Shown here: piece by piece, positions 1 through 10,097 of the stretch
Layout: every line of letters begins with the position of its first letter
How positions within the stretch are numbered: the stretch's first letter is position 1
Program-made: the position numbers and the translations under genes
NCBI RefSeq assembly: GCF_018812025.1
Contig: NC_063045.1
Coordinates: 49,703,691 to 49,767,690 of the forward strand
DNA: 64,000 bases
Source of the DNA: Megalobrama amblycephala
Lineage: Eukaryota > Chordata > Actinopteri > Cypriniformes > Xenocyprididae
Direction: 5' to 3'
Notes under the pieces: model-generated
Seen by the model: the letters and a program-made list of their open reading frames with translations, nothing else
Told to the model about the DNA's origin: nothing
Database searches by the model: none

Positions 1-270
1 TATATTGCATACTCTTCCTAAATGAATTAAAGCTATAAAATTCAACAGTTAGTTCTGGTCTTAGAATTTAATTGGTTTGAGAGGCATTTTGTCATAGGTA
101 GTGAAAAGTGACTGTGTCAGAAACCATAAATTAACCATTCATTCATTTAGGATCAAGACATTTAGCCTACATATTATGCAGTTGGCAGATGCATTTATAC
201 AAAGAAACTTACATTGTATTCAGGTACACATTTTATATTGAAAGTAAAACAGATTGTCTTCATGAGTGAA

Positions 271-731
271 GGCCTGTTCACACTCTATATTTGAAGACTT
301 CAGATGCAAAAGCCTCTAAGTGCCGTCTGAAATTTTCTTCTAAAACAAGCAAAATTTCAGATGGCACTTAGAGGCTTTTGCATCTGAAGTCTTCAAATAT
401 AGAGTGCAACAGCAAATGTGTGTTTCAGACCAAATTCATATTTTTTTACAGAGCGGTGTTCTAATGTCTTTTCGCACTGTGTCGAAAACTGGACAGCCAA
501 TTAGATTCAGTCTTTTGGTCATATTCCCAGAGGCGCTGCTGTTACATAAAGCCACGATGCTCACAAACAGACTATTTTGTTAAGCAGACTATTTTGTTTT
601 CATCAAAGTGTGAATTTGCATGTTCATTCAGCCTGTCTGACATTTTTTTTTTACACATTTGTACAAACAGACAAATCACAGGCGAAAATTTGAACGAATT
701 TTCATGCTGGACATTTGGGTGTGAACATGCC
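271..731. repeat. Short inverted-repeat element with internal hairpin
   Basis: The ends match as inverted repeats: GGCCTGTTCACAC at 271-283 and GTGTGAACATGCC at 719-731, 12 of 13 positions when one is reverse complemented. This suggests a 461-bp non-autonomous DNA transposon. No clean target-site duplication was found in the flanks (GAGTGAA on the left, GTGAGTCA on the right), so the superfamily is open. The interior holds the long hairpin at 281-406 and has no coding potential. Confidence 0.5.
281..406. repeat. 56-bp near-perfect hairpin with 14-base loop
   Basis: The left arm 281-336 and right arm 351-406 are reverse complements over 56 bases with one visible mismatch (GCCGTCTG against CAGATGGC). 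The 14-base spacer begins CTTCTAAAAC. Transcribed from either strand it would fold into a long stem. It sits just inside the left end of the element at 271-731, so a fold-back transposon end is the simplest explanation; a microRNA-like precursor is less likely because the pairing is too perfect and too long. Confidence 0.85.
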
Positions 732-804
732 GTGAGTCATTGAATCATTTACTCAAACGATTTGTTCAACAAAACAAACAAACAAATAAACCAAAAAAAC
801 AAAA

Positions 805-1440
805 CACTGATGCTGCCTCCAAAATTGCATACTGTAGGTACTACATTTGGTTCAAAATTTACTTTGTGATCATTAAAAAAGTACATTCTATGTAGTATGA
901 ATGTGTGTTTGTATATGAATTAAATTAGGATGTACTACATTCGCCATGCTGTCATGTGACCTACCAGCATCAGTTGCATTGCTTCTCTGCCATTCATAAA
1001 TCCTCTTTCGTGGACTCTCGGAGTTGTAAAGACTAAACCTATAGACTAAACGCATAAATGAACGGCAAGAATGCATTAAAGGTATTCTGGTTTTTTTTTT
1101 AAGTATAGGAAATGTGTAATTTAAGCGGCCCCTAAAGTAATAATTACATTTTTTTTACAACAGAAGCGATTCAATCAAAAACCAACTTTAGCTCGATAAT
1201 AATTTTCCTATTGTCACTGTGAAGCTGCTTTGAAACAATATGTATTTTGAAAAGCGCTATATAAATGAAGATGACTTGACTTGACTTGAGTAAAGTGTCC
1301 ATTGTGCGTGCGCTTCAGAAACTCACTGGAAGTAGTAGGTCATCGCCTACTTTTTTGTCAATACTAATCGGACATACTTCTTGGCTCACATACTGTTTTT
1401 CATCTACTATATAGTATGGAAGTAGGCATTTTCAGATGCA
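805..1440. repeat. Dispersed TACTACAT repeat, copy A
   Basis: This stretch shares an ordered set of motifs with 2788-3362: GGTACTACATTTG, GAATGTGTG, GGATGTACTACATTCGCCATG, ACATGACCTA-like text, CACAAATCCTC-like text, and an end with CATACTGTTTTTCA and ACTATATAG. The two copies are therefore one repeat family, probably a non-autonomous DNA element with inverted ends. Copy A is interrupted by SINE-like sequence near 1205-1290. The small open frames here are not credible genes. Confidence 0.6.
1205..1290. repeat. SINE-like fragment with TTGAC tail
   Basis: The text GTGAAGCTGCTTTGA, AAAAGCGCTATATAAAT and then a short GACTTGACTTGACTTGAG tail is the reverse complement of the block at 10374-10450, which begins CAAGTCAAGTCAAGTCACC and continues TTATATAGCGCTTTTTAC. 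The two are copies of one short interspersed repeat in opposite orientations. The pentamer tail resembles the simple-repeat tails of retroposed elements, but no full-length boundary can be drawn here. Confidence 0.6.
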
Positions 1441-1639
1441 GCGTGGTTCATTCAGGAATGAAGTCATTGAATCAATTAATTTAAATAATTTGTTCAAAAC
1501 ACTGATTCATAGAGGAATGAAACACCACGTGCGTTGCTTGAAAGACATACTCAAACCTTTGTTTATGGCACTAATGTGTTTGCACTTGCTGTTACTACTG
1601 TTTATATGAACAAAAGTGAAAAGCGAAAGTGACGATTGG

Positions 1640-1870
1640 CCCATATTTGGAATTTGTGCTCTGCATTTCACTCACACACACTGGGGAGCTATTGGGGGTT
1701 AGGTGTCTTGCTCACGGGCACCTCGGTTGTGAGGTAATGAGAGTGGAAGAGAGCACTGTTCATTCACCCCCCTCCCCCCCACCTACAATTCCTGCTGGTA
1801 CTGAGACTTGAATCTTCTGACCTTCGGGTTACAAGTCTGAATCTCTAACCATTAGGTCACAACTGCCCCA
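1640..1870 (-). repeat. tRNA-derived SINE (degenerate)
   Basis: Read on the minus strand from 1869, the sequence begins GGGGCAGTTGTGACCTAATG, continues GGTTAGAGA (A-box-like), and then has GATTCAAGTCTC (B-box-like, compare GGTTCRANNCC). The spacing fits a tRNA-related RNA polymerase III head. The downstream part (1640-1790) carries GGGCACCTCGG and GTGCTCTCTTCC-type text seen in teleost SINEs. It is a degenerate repeat and not a working tRNA gene: the acceptor stem is not intact and no mature 3' end is recognisable. Confidence 0.6.
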
Positions 1871-2037
1871 ACAAGATATTATAATTCAAATAAAGCTGCA
1901 AGCAGCAATTAAGCTGCAAGTATCAGACCAACTGCAACAATAAGCAATTAAAGATATTAAGATAATTTTAGGCAAAATTACTGAAAAATCAAATAAACTG
2001 TCACTAATAATTTGATTTAATGGTTTATGACTTTTTA

Positions 2038-2051
2038 CCAGTAGGTGGCGC
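2038..2051 (+). promoter_or_regulatory. CTCF-like motif 1 (in repeat)
   Basis: CCAGTAGGTGGCGC fits the 14-base CTCF core consensus CCASYAGRKGGCRS at every position. It lies in a dispersed repeat, so it may simply reflect the repeat's sequence. Occupancy cannot be judged from sequence. Confidence 0.4.
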
Positions 2052-2119
2052 TTTGACCAAATTGATGTGCTGTGGTCAGAGAAGGGTGACAATGACACAT
2101 GCAAAGCTTGGTGTCAAAA

Positions 2120-2341
2120 GCTGCGTCTCATTTCGAAGGCTCGTCCTCTGGAGGTCGCATTTGTCATTTAAGAGAAGTAACCGTAAAATTGCAAATTAAA
2201 GAAATTACAGTATTTTACACCTCACGAGGAATAACAGTATATTTTATTATGGTTACTTTTCTTAAATAAAACATCCTCGATGATGTATGCAGCCTACAAA
2301 TGCGACCTCCGGAGGACGCAGCCTCCGAAATGGGACGCAGC
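2120..2341. repeat. Palindromic short element (MITE-like)
   Basis: The left end GCTGCGTCTCATTTCGAAGG and the reverse complement of the right end (GCTGCGTCCCATTTCGGAGG) match closely. The inner parts GGAGGTCGCATTTGT (left) and ACAAATGCGACCTCC (right) also pair exactly. The 222-bp unit is therefore a fold-back DNA element. No clear target duplication is visible. It is nested in the composite repeat at 1880-4150. Confidence 0.65.
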
Positions 2342-2722
2342 AAATGTGACAAAACATTGCAGACATGTTGATGCGGTATGCGAAAAGGGTTTCGTCTATC
2401 AAAACAAAATCCAGAACTTTTTGCCAGCATGGTCTGAAAACAATTCAATTTTAGTGAAAGTCTGAACAACGTCTAGGAAGAGTTAGAAAAATGGACAAAA
2501 TGAATCAAACATTATTAGCATTTTTGGAAATTTCATTATAACTTTTGTCCACAAGGTGGCATGGTGCTGAATACACATACAGAGTTTTGTAACGATATGT
2601 CAGTGTGTTCATAAAATATAGCTTCTAAATGGCAGATATGGGAACACTGGGTATCATTTGTGATTTTTGGACAAAACGTTCAGAAGTCATAAGCAAAAAG
2701 AGCAATTTTTCATTTCTCCTGA

Positions 2723-2736
2723 CCACTAGGTGGCAC
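2723..2736 (+). promoter_or_regulatory. CTCF-like motif 2 (in repeat)
   Basis: CCACTAGGTGGCAC fits CCASYAGRKGGCRS at all 14 positions. It lies in the same repeat block as motif 1 and in the same orientation, which suggests the motif travels with the repeat. Confidence 0.4.
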
Positions 2737-2787
2737 TGGGCCCAAACAGTGCAGTTACCCTCATGTCATGGTTGTCATAACACACAA

Positions 2788-3362
2788 CACTGCATCCGAA
2801 ATCAAATACTTCTCTACTATATAACACGCGAAAAACAGTATGCGAAAAGACTAGTATGTTTGAATTCATAATATTCAAAAAACAGCTGGCGAAATGTACC
2901 TGGATGACATACTACTTCTGGCGAGATTCTGAAGTACGCATACGATGGACACTTTACTATCCCATTAGGCCACGGGAGAGGATGTAGTACATTTAGTACC
3001 TGCTCAGACATTACGCGATTTCAGATGAAAATCACGTACTGTCTGAGTAGGTACTACATTTGAATTTAAGTTTACTTCACGACCGTTGAAAAAGTAAGTA
3101 TATACTATATATGAATGTGTGTAGGATGTACTACATCCGCCATGTTGTTACTGTCACATGACCTATCAACGTCAGTTACATCCCCTCAACTCCAGTCACA
3201 AATCCTCTCCCTTGGTCTCATGGGATGGTAAAGTGTCCATCGTATGCACACTTCAGTATCTCGGCGGAAGTAGTAAGACTTTTCGCCTGCTGTTTTTCGA
3301 ATACTGTTCGCATACTGTTTTTCACGTACTATATAGCAAAGACGTATTCGATTTCGGACGCG
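2788..3362. repeat. Dispersed TACTACAT repeat, copy B
   Basis: This is the second copy of the family at 805-1440. Near both ends it has text of the form AAAAACAGTATGCGAA and CATACTGTTTTTCACGTACT in opposite orientation, so the unit has inverted ends: ATCCGAAATCAAATAC near 2792 is answered by GTATTCGATTTCGGACGC near 3345. The centre holds AGGATGTACTACATCCGCC. A shorter fragment of the family is seen at about 25770-25860. No protein is encoded. Confidence 0.6.
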
Positions 3363-3737
3363 GCGATAGATGCAAATCTATTTTGCCATGTTCTTCTTCA
3401 AATTCTTTTGTGCGTTATTCAAGAATGGTTTGACGAATCAACTTGAATTCCATTTTTTTCCCATCCCATTTATTTTTTTGGCATGCTTTGAAGATGATCT
3501 GGTTCAATTTTCATGAAAATCTGAGCAATGGCATATGAGGAGTTAAAAAAGTAGGTTTTTCAGAAAATTCTAAATGGCAGTAAAATCTTCAAAATGAGGT
3601 CATGCAATTGAATCGTCTTGAGCCAGTGGACCAGAGGAAAAATAATTTTGTTTCTGGCCCTTACAGTTCAAAAGTTATTAACATAAACGTGAGTGCAACT
3701 TTGGACAGTTGGTGGCGCTAGAGCGATTGCGTTAGAG

Positions 3738-3931
3738 CAGTGGTTCTCAAACCTGTCCTGGAGTACCAGCAGCCCTGCACATTTTGTATCTCTGTCTCAT
3801 CTATCACACCTGATTCAACTCATGAGATCATTAGTAGAGACTGCAAGACCGGAAATGGGTGTGTCGGATATAGGGAGACATACAAAATGTGCAGTGCTGC
3901 TGGTAATCCAGGACAAGTTTGAGAACCACTG
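3738..3931. mobile_element. hAT-type MITE, 194 bp
   Basis: The terminal inverted repeats begin CAGTGGTTCTCAAACCTGTC and end in GACAAGTTTGAGAACCACTG. The pairing is almost perfect over 20 bases and extends inward. The flanking octamers CGTTAGAG (3730-3737) and CATTAGAG (3932-3939) agree at seven of eight positions, the 8-bp duplication expected of hAT transposons. CAGTGGTTCTCAA ends are typical of hAT/Charlie-like elements. There is no room for a transposase, so it is non-autonomous. Confidence 0.8.
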
Positions 3932-4403
3932 CATTAGAGACCCCAAAATTGCTATGGTGACAGTTCAGACTGTCTCTATCTGTGTGCCAAATTTCATAAC
4001 TTTACCACAAGCGGCTCTATGGGCTGTCATAGACTCAAGAGCAAAAGAAGAAGAAGAAGAAGTGGAAGAAGAAAAAAATTAAGAACGTCGTCAACTAATA
4101 TATACGCCAATATATAAATACGCCAACCTTCGGTGCTTGGCCCCTAATAAATACACTCCTGGATTACAGAGTCAAACAGTTTGATTTTCAGCACTGGCTG
4201 GTGAACTAAATTAAAGTGGTTAATTGTGGAACTGCAGGCAATCTGTGAGGTTGTGATGGAAATGCCAATTCTAAATTAATTTATATAAAAATGCTTTTAT
4301 TGCCAAAACTTTTTTTAAATAATACAACTAATAAAATAAGTAGAATCACAACAAATCAAAATATAACACCTTTCTGATTCATTACATTTACTTTAATTAT
4401 TAA

Positions 4404-5411
4404 AGGTGCAATATGTAATATTTTCTGTCCGCTATAGGTCACTAGAGGCCTATTCAAAACAAAGGCGTAACTTGATGACGCCAAGTTTGAGCACGGAATC
4501 TTGGGACATGTGGTCTCCACATCACAGCCGGTGGAAATAATCGGGATAGGACTCAGGAAGAAATCATGTTCATGGATAAGATTATTAACGTTACTGTAGT
4601 ATGAAGCAGAGCAGGACCGAGTGTTGTGGGAGCTGAACGAGGCCGCTGGAGCGATCAAGCAGCAGAACTTTTACTATGCCACAGTCGCCTGCGCCGCTTC
4701 CGCTTTTCCGGTCATGAATATGAGGTAACACAGCTCTGTTTATCATATTAGATACATTTGAGTGTGTTGAAAATGATGTAATAATGTTACTCTGTGCCTT
4801 CGCTCGGCGGCTGCTGTGAGACACTGTTGCACACTGCTGTAAGCTAGATCGATTTTAGAATATCATATTAAATGCTGGATGGCTTGTGTTGATAAATGGC
4901 ATGCAATTAATTTTAAAACGTATTGTATCATGGAGAAAATGCTGTATTACTGTTACTAAAAATAAAGCTGCATCTGATTATGCTATTTTAGCTACTTCAC
5001 AAAATAGTGTTTTTCTCTGAGGCATGGAAAAAACATGGTACTTGCAAAAAATCAAGAAAATTAGATTTAAACAATAAGACTAAACGTGTTGAGCTATATA
5101 ACAACAATTAGTGTTCTGTCTATAAATGTAACCAAACAGTTGTTCCCTTGCCTATTAAAACATGTAATATATTAAAGTGTCTTTGGTTTGTCCATGGTTT
5201 CTACAAAATAAAAACGGAAACCGAGGGTAATGACGCAATTGACAGGCGACTCCTCACATGTCCAGGAGCCTTGGTTGAAATTGCAATTTTCTCACAATTT
5301 ACAAATAGTTTGAAACATTTGAGATATTGTAAGTACTCAATGAACAAAATATATAACACTGGCCTAGTGGTTTTTGGATATTTTACTGCAAAATTCTTAC
5401 ATATTGCACCT
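4404..5411. mobile_element. TTAA-flanked element, AGGTGCAATATG family
   Basis: The 1008-bp unit starts AGGTGCAATATGTAA and ends TTACATATTGCACCT, a perfect 15-bp terminal inverted repeat. TTAA flanks both sides (4400-4403 and 5412-5415). TTAA duplications are characteristic of piggyBac- and Kolobok-type transposons. The interior lacks a long reading frame, so the copy is non-autonomous. Confidence 0.8.
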
Positions 5412-5415
5412 TTAA

Positions 5416-7134
5416 TGAATAATTATTTTTAAAATATCAAATAAAAATAATGATTAAATTATACTTATAAAAAAAAAAAAACAAATAAAAATAATAAAAT
5501 AAAAAATGATCAGAAAAGAGAGATTTATTTTAGTTCAGTTTAGTTCACAGGGGTACAACTGACAACATTTTTGTGAATCCCCATTCTACAAAATTCCAGT
5601 AAAGAGGGGTTTGCAGTAAAGTTTTTTGTCCAGCAGGTGGCAGTATACTCTATCTTTTACCCTATGCTTGAGGCGTCCAAAGAGATGACAAATATATCAA
5701 AAGCTAACTATAGATTTTACACATACATTCAAATGATATAAAAAAGATTAAACACATTTTCACATTATATGAACCAGCTCAGACTGTATCTGAACAAAAA
5801 TATCTCTTGGCTTTATTTTTCAAACAAACTCGTTCTAGAACTCTCACTCTGTTGCATATGTGGGACATCAGTAACAGATCCTGGTGGCATCAAGGACAGA
5901 AGATCAACCCTGTGACATTTAGATCAGATGGACTGACACGACCAGATCTCTCAAATCTCTCTCTCTCTCTGCTTTCCTATAGAGACGAATCGTCTGGCAG
6001 ACAGTGTGCGGCAGGGAGAGCCTCAGGCCTGATGGAAATGGGGAGATAATGTGTTTAGCATCAGATCTCCTGCAAAGGAAGCACTGCATCACAGCGATTT
6101 GATTAGGCCTTTTCCAAACAATCCCATTGATCAGAGTCATTATCTTTACTCAGATTTATGTTAACCAACAGGAAGCCATTATGTTGGGTCAACAAAATAC
6201 GTTGAAGAGGACTCAGCACAGTATCATATCCCATTTCTAATGATGATGAATAGTAAGAGAGTAAATGAAAGACGCTGAGGGGGGACGACAATTGTGTTGA
6301 CCTAATGTATGTGTGTGTTCATTGATCAAAAGGTCCTGCTGTATTTAAAAGAACACACTAAGATAATAGATCCTGCTTTAACTCAAAACTGGTGTTTACA
6401 TGCACATTCATGTGAGTATGCAGGCATAATGCTGCCTTTTGAGCACATTTATACTTTTGACCAGTAGTGTATGTGATACTTTAACTCATTGAAAGGCTCT
6501 TTGAGCAATCCAGACATTCTGATCTTGAGCTGATTTGATTTTGACGTGACAAGAAAGAAAGTGCCTCTAGCTGCCCATTTGAGTGATTTGTTTAACGTGA
6601 CATCTCTTACAGTGCTACATTACATCTCATTTTCAATCCTGATGAAGTCATTGACTATGCAAAACACTAGCGTTGCTGTCGAGATATGAGACATTTTTGG
6701 ACACTATGCCAGGAAGTGGCTTTGCTGAAAACGCCAGTTTTGTTAAGTTGTTTGAGGTAACTTTAAAAGACAGAAACACAAAACTGGGCACATCCTACTG
6801 CTGAATAAATGCTTTTGGCATTTGGCCTCCACAGGCAAACTGATCTCTTTCCTTTCCTCTCACATCAGAGATATGGACATGCTAGTCAGCATAATTTGAT
6901 TTAGGCTGGGAGCCATTTCCTGTGGAAGTGGACACTGAAAGAGAGAGAGTCTGCACCCAAGTCTTAGTTGACAGAATTGAGCCTGACATTGTCATAGAGC
7001 CTCTTCTAGCACTTGTAAAATGCTTCTCAGGTGTTTTGCCACCCATGCAGAAGTCTACAGCACATTTAAGCAGCTGAAACATGGTGTGAAATGAATAGAA
7101 TCATGCAGTCGCAGTATAGTATATGACTATATAT
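5416..7134. other. No gene seen; AT-rich then unique sequence
   Basis: An A-rich, T-rich stretch follows the TTAA element up to about 5520. The remainder to 7134 looks single-copy by eye, with a CT run near 5950-5975 and no convincing splice-bounded coding segment. A CTCF-like motif lies at 5630-5643. Confidence 0.4.
5630..5643 (+). promoter_or_regulatory. CTCF-like motif 3
   Basis: CCAGCAGGTGGCAG fits the CTCF core consensus CCASYAGRKGGCRS fully. Unlike the other two motifs, no surrounding repeat is obvious, which makes this the better candidate for a real insulator or loop-anchor site upstream of cblb. Confidence 0.45.
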
Positions 7135-7142
7135 ACTATATG

Positions 7143-7997
7143 CAGTGTTGGGGGTAACGCATTACAAGTAACTTGAGTTACGTAATCAGATTACTTTTTC
7201 AAGTAACTAGTAAAGTAACGCATTACTTTTTCAATTTACAACAAAATATCTAAGTTACTTTTTCAAATGAGTAACGCAAGTTACTTTTTCACATTTATTG
7301 ACTGACATGTTGTCCCCATGTTGTGAGAAATAAAGTGCAGAGATATTGTGTGCGCTGTGTAAGCATGATGGTTATTGTAGTTCTAGACTAAATGTGAACA
7401 TGCATTTACTCATCTCACTTGCACAAAAACATTCAGTATTCCTCAAAATGAATAAAAACAGTGAAATGCAATCTCAGAATTTTTGCAAACCTGTAATAAT
7501 TCACTATATTAAATTACACAAATATACCTTATGTATTTAATCTCAATTATTAACCAATGTCTCTGCTGCTGACCTTCAATATATCTAATTCAGCCATACT
7601 AATAAGCAGAAATACTTTAGATTAGATTTAGAAATAAGAACTAGAACTTCCTTCTCCTGTATCCTATTCTTCTTAAATCCAGAACGGCAGCACATCTGAA
7701 AGGTTCGTTTGAGCTGCGCCCTCTACTGTACAGGTGTAAATATGCTTTTCCTTCAGCCTGAGGCTTATTGATTTCACTTTTGGTGTGAAAGGGCCTTTTT
7801 TGCCAAAAATAGAACTTTTTTGTTATTAAAAAACAAACAAACAATCAAGCCCAGCCCCGGTGAGAAAAAGTAACGCAAAAGTAAAGTAACGCATTACTTT
7901 TCATAAAAAGTAACGAAGTAACGTAATTAGTTACTTTTTTAGGGAGTAACGCAATATTGTAATGCATTACTTTTAAAAGTAACTTTCCCAAACACTG
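7143..7997. mobile_element. hAT-type non-autonomous element, 855 bp
   Basis: The element starts CAGTGTTGGGGGTAACGCAT and ends CTTTCCCAAACACTG. The outer CAGTGTT pairs with AACACTG, and several GTAACGCATTAC/AAGTAAC blocks occur in inverted arrangement at the two ends. A perfect 8-bp duplication ACTATATG flanks it (7135-7142 and 7998-8005), which identifies the hAT superfamily. The longest frames inside are under 70 codons, so no transposase is present. Confidence 0.9.
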
Positions 7998-8156
7998 ACT
8001 ATATGTATATGCCATACCTATATATACCTATACCTATATACGAGCTGAGGTGATGTGACAGCAGCAGACAAATGGCTAGTCAAGTAGCCGCGCCCTTAAT
8101 TATGCAGAACTTTAAGGCTTAATGTAATTTAAACGGATGAGTTATTAAAAAATTCT

Positions 8157-8400
8157 CCCCCCTCACAGTTGTCATGAAGGGCAAAATTAGCTATATAGAC
8201 CAAAACCACAATTTGTACCAGGCTGTAAACATGTTTTTTTTCTGCTGTAATGTTGGGCATTTTAACATGGGGCTCAATGAGATTCTGCTCTGTTTTGGAG
8301 TCTGCCCCTAGCGGCCAGTCGATGAATTGCAGTTTAAGTCACTTCCGTATTGGCTTCAAGAGAAACGGGGGGAGGTTGCCGCTTGCAAGGAGCTCACTAA
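8157..8400. repeat. Dispersed repeat fragment
   Basis: Text such as TAATGTTGGGCATTTTAACA, CGGCCAGTCGATGAATTGCA and CACTTCCGTATTGGCTTCAA resembles a repeat I remember as common in cyprinid DNA. Only this copy is in the window, so the assignment rests on memory. A CAA repeat (8408-8430) follows. The open frame over it (8250-8462) is not credible as a gene. Confidence 0.35.
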
Positions 8401-8459
8401 ATCGAAAAAACAACAACAACAACAACAACAAAAAAAACGCCGAACAGAGGAGAGTCTGC

Positions 8460-10090
8460 TGATAAAAGAGAGAATGCGACAGAGCTCATAATAAAACGTG
8501 AATCAACATTTGCTTGGTTGAAATGTTGTAAAAGCAACACGGAGATGCCGTTTTTATCACTCAACAGGTGAGTAAGGTGTTTTATTGAACAGATAAATTG
8601 CCATATGTACCGCTCTAACAGAGTTCAGTGTAAAGCATTTTCTATTGTACATTTATTTCATTATGGTTGTTGTAGTACTGTGTAGTACTTATTTTCAAGG
8701 AAGTACTGTGTCTACTATCGGATAACTTCTTCAGCTAGTCAGCTTGAGATCCTTTCCATCTAAACTTCTTATATATAAGCCTAGTGAATGTTTTATGAGC
8801 AGTAGGATAATCTCTATCTCTTTTTAATTATGAGAAAGAACCATACGCACATGTTATGCACAGCCACAACCAAAACAATGCAGTATTGTTTTTTAACCGA
8901 TAAAGAGCCAAAGGTTACATATATTCAGACATGCCATGTCTTTTTGGAGTTAAATATGCACACTGATTATGTATTTTAAGGTACATAATGTACAGTCCAA
9001 ATGTTCTACGTTGAATATCTGGCATTCAAAATTTAAACTTACAAAATGTTAAACTTAACAATAATAATAAAAAGGATTTGAAACATTTAAAACAAATATC
9101 ACAAAAAATAAATATCATTATTACAAAAGTAATATTAATAAAATAAATTCAAAATAAAATATATTTTGAAATATTTTTATTCATTTCACTCAAATTCTTT
9201 ATTTTTTTCTTTTTTCTTTTGTGTTCTCAGGCTTTTGGTTCCCACTGTACTGTATATAAACCGACAATGGTCTAGTATGACTGACAGTGAAAATAAAGGA
9301 AATCTGTTATTGTAGACCGGTGTAAAAAGTCCAAATCTGTGGTCAATGGATCTGTGGAGTTCTGGATTTAAAACAGGGTCTGCGTGTGTTTGAGTCACTC
9401 GTTGCTCATTGCGGTCAACTTTGATGGATGACAGGAGTTGTGTGAGCTACACAGGAAATGCACCAAAGAGGATCCTTTGTTGTACTATACACCAATAGGG
9501 CAGGCTGAGTCATGCTGAAGCGCTAAGATGTCCCCCAGGACACGCACACTCAGATGTTAGAGATGGTTTTGTGTCCAATGTCAGGTTGTAATCTGTGTGG
9601 GAATTAACCCAGCTGCATGGACAATGCAGATGGAGTTGGCAGATGGAGTTGGCATTCTCTCAAACACTTTCTCACACCTTACAAATGCACCTCACGATTT
9701 TAAACAATGACCAATACTATTTTTATACATTATCTCAATAAATCAATTGTACTTCCAGAACATCTGAACATGTTGTGCTTTGTTTCATGAGACCTTTACA
9801 GTTAACACAGGTATTTCCTTGTAAAGCTTACATATTAGGCCTACTCTATTAATTGACTTTTTGTGTATATGGGATATGTGTCCCGTGCTGGCAAAACAAG
9901 TAAAAAATGTCAATTTTGGTTGAAATTAGTTCATTAAGCACTCATCTAAGGATCCTAACACGCAAACATTATCTGTTATGTCTTAAGTGAATGTTTGGTT
10001 AACCGTTGGGGAAAAACATTTGATGTGTAACATTATATTAGATCCGTTTGGTACAGTAGGTCTTAATATATTAGGCTGTCTGTTTCATAA
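8460..10090. other. No gene seen
   Basis: Sequence is AT-rich around 9000-9180 and otherwise looks unique. GATGGAGTTGGCA is duplicated in tandem near 9629-9653. No splice-bounded coding segment, RNA gene or complete repeat element could be defined. Confidence 0.4.
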
Positions 10091-10097
10091 ATGTTAA

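Larger units (their letters stand above)
1880..4150. repeat. Composite repeat block with GGTGGCGC motifs
   Basis: The block runs from AATAAAGCTGCAAGCAGCAA to a GAA-rich stretch near 4028-4078 and the text CCTTCGGTGCTTGGCCCCTA near 4128-4148. It carries spaced copies of a GGTGGC motif (2045, 2554, 2730, 3712) and repeated text of the type AAATTTCATAACTTT. It is a mosaic of old repeat DNA broken by younger insertions at 2120-2341, 2788-3362 and 3738-3931. All open frames here are short and unrelated to known proteins as far as I can tell. Confidence 0.5.

Noticed and set aside
281..406. MicroRNA gene
   Set aside because: Pairing over 56 bases with one mismatch is more typical of a recent inverted repeat than of a conserved microRNA precursor, and it lies at the end of a probable transposon.
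1800..1869. Possible tRNA gene on the minus strand
   Set aside because: A- and B-box-like motifs are present, but the acceptor stem is not intact and the sequence continues into SINE body text; treated as a tRNA-derived SINE.
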